Assembly (NCBI GenBank): GCA_024640465.1
Contig: JAHEEX010000006.1
Coordinates: 1-42,570 of the forward strand
DNA length: 42,570 nt
Origin: Sphingobacteriales bacterium
GTDB taxonomy: Bacteria; Bacteroidota; Bacteroidia; Chitinophagales; Chitinophagaceae
Reading direction: 5' to 3'
The notes under the pieces were generated by a model, which had not been told where the DNA came from, did no database searches, and saw nothing but the letters and a program-made list of their open reading frames with translations. Below, piece after piece: positions 41,550-42,570 of this stretch. The position numbers were made by a program, and so were the translations under genes. Positions within the stretch are counted from its first letter, which is position 1; the number at the start of each line of letters is the position of its first letter.

Positions 41550-42569
41550 TTACTTACTCAAATGCATACTCCGCTCTTTATACAAGGTCCTGAAATACGG
41601 ATCACGCAGGTCTTTTATAAACCGTATGGCTTCTCCGGTTGATTTCATTTCCGGCCCGAGCTCTTTACTTACACCTGGAAATTTATCAAAACTGAAAACG
41701 GGTTCTTTAATAGCAAATCCTTTCAGCTTTTTTTCATATTTGAAATCCGTGAGCTTATGTGTGCCGATCATTATTTTGGTGGCAATGTTCAGATAAGGTA
41801 TCTGGTAGGCTTTAGCGATGAACGGAGTTGTTCTGGATGCACGCGGGTTGGCTTCTATCACAAAAACTTTTCCATCTTTAATGGCAAACTGGATATTGAT
41901 GAGGCCGCGGATATTCAGTGCCCGTGCAATTTTTTCGGCGGCATATTCCATCGATGTAACTTCCAGAGGTGTCAGGTTAAAAGCCGGCAATACCGCATTA
42001 CTATCACCGCTATGTATACCTGCCGGTTCAATATGTTCCATTACACCCATTACGTGAAAATTCTCTCCGTCAAATATGGCATCGATCTCTGCTTCCTGGC
42101 ATCTGTCGAGAAAATGATCAATCAGAATCTTATTATCCGGCAGGTGTTTTAGCAGGCTGACCACTGCTTTCTCCAGGTCTTCATCATTTATAACGATCCG
42201 CATTCTTTGTCCGCCTAATACATAAGACGGCCTTACCAGAACAGGATATCCAACTTGTTTAGCTACTTCAACTGCGTCTTCAACCGTGTAGGCCGTTCCA
42301 TAATTCGGGTAGGGTATACCGAGATCTTTCAGCATATCACTGAAACGTCCGCGGTCTTCAGCGATATCCATATTATCATAGGACGTTCCAATTATTTTTA
42401 TTCCTTTCTTGTGTAATTTCTCCGAAAGTTTCAATGCAGTTTGTCCGCCCAATTGTACTATAACGCCTTCCGGTTTTTCATGTTCTATGATTTCCCATAG
42501 GTGTTCCCAGAATACGGGTTCGAAATATAGCTTATCGGCCATGTCGAAATCGGTGGAAACAGTTTCCGG
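41550..42569 (-). CDS. carB: Carbamoyl-phosphate synthase large subunit, C-terminal part (partial)
   Basis: The C-terminal 339 residues of the ATP-dependent large subunit that makes carbamoyl phosphate for pyrimidines and arginine. The frame enters from the right edge (PETVSTDFDMADKLYF) and carries the second ATP-grasp half: VIVQLGGQTALKLSEKL, YPVLVRPSYVLGGQRMRIV, MEHIEPAGIHSGDSNAVLP, FVIEANPRASRTTPFIAKA and FPGVSKELGPEMKSTGEAIRF. It then ends after FRTLYKERSMHLSK, so the 130-odd-residue C-terminal allosteric (MGS-like) domain of enteric CarB is absent. I recall short CarB of about 940 residues in Bacteroidota, so this is probably a lineage trait and not a break. The 5' part is outside the window. 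Confidence 0.92.
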   Translation of the reverse strand, partial: PETVSTDFDMADKLYFEPVFWEHLWEIIEHEKPEGVIVQLGGQTALKLSEKLHKKGIKIIGTSYDNMDIAEDRGRFSDMLKDLGIPYPNYGTAYTVEDAVEVAKQVGYPVLVRPSYVLGGQRMRIVINDEDLEKAVVSLLKHLPDNKILIDHFLDRCQEAEIDAIFDGENFHVMGVMEHIEPAGIHSGDSNAVLPAFNLTPLEVTSMEYAAEKIARALNIRGLINIQFAIKDGKVFVIEANPRASRTTPFIAKAYQIPYLNIATKIMIGTHKLTDFKYEKKLKGFAIKEPVFSFDKFPGVSKELGPEMKSTGEAIRFIKDLRDPYFRTLYKERSMHLSK

Positions 42570-42570
42570 G

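Noticed and set aside
1-42570. tRNA, rRNA, insertion sequences, prophage or defence genes
   Set aside because: No tRNA cloverleaf, rRNA-like stretch, transposase, integrase, restriction or toxin-antitoxin motif was recognised on either strand.

Overview
The window comes from a Bacteroidota chromosome, most likely the Chitinophagaceae or a close relative. The evidence is a gldK-gldL-gldM-gldN block, a separate GldB lipoprotein, DUF4271 next to hemD, DUF4783 next to nadC, a DUF5686 protein, a TonB-dependent receptor, lipoproteins with short lipoboxes, and promoter boxes of the TTG-N17-23-TAnnTTTG kind. Strong Shine-Dalgarno sequences are rare. I see no rRNA, tRNA, CRISPR array, transposase, integrase or phage gene, so this is mainly housekeeping chromosome.

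Layout. 1-3200: end of a DUF4271 membrane protein, uroporphyrinogen-III synthase (hemD), a strong terminator and a thioredoxin/DUF255 protein. 3346-8297: gldK, gldL, gldM and gldN, the core and motor of the type IX secretion/gliding machinery, closed by a terminator. 8298-8702: a non-coding stretch with a second orphan terminator, heptad repeats and a palindromic dispersed repeat. 8703-13219 (minus): uvrC with a lipoprotein, then an ECF sigma factor followed by an inner-membrane-anchored beta-barrel protein. 13406-17831 (minus): gpmI, a small membrane protein translationally coupled to it, and a TonB receptor. 18141-19940: DUF4783 protein, nadC, SUI1/YciH. 19997-23076 (minus): thioredoxin-like protein and NADP-type isocitrate dehydrogenase. 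23244-24956: apaG and a membrane fatty-acid desaturase. 24991-26034 (minus): gldB. 26191-31950: nadE, then a MoxR / DUF58 / BatD-like / BatA-type VWA cluster. 32028-34020: rsgA facing three minus-strand genes (a 100-aa protein, a 54-aa lipoprotein, a gamma carbonic anhydrase). 34100-38859: a very large TraB/GumN protein and a class III aminotransferase. 38880-42569 (minus): a DUF5686 outer-membrane protein and the C-terminal part of carB.

The most unusual signal is not a gene. At least seven places carry tracts built of diverging 7-bp units. Several begin within a few bases of a stop codon. Two form inverted arms of about 27 nt. One has landed in frame inside nadE, between its glutaminase and synthetase domains. 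There, the one repeat unit whose TGA would be in the reading frame is also the one unit in its arm that has lost that TGA. Other leads are a perfect RNA hairpin between gldK and gldL, a perfect 14-bp palindrome upstream of the TonB receptor, the sigma/TM/beta-barrel pair, and an uncharacterised extension of about 870 residues on the TraB protein.

All functional names rest on reading the translated sequence and recalling families. No database search was run.
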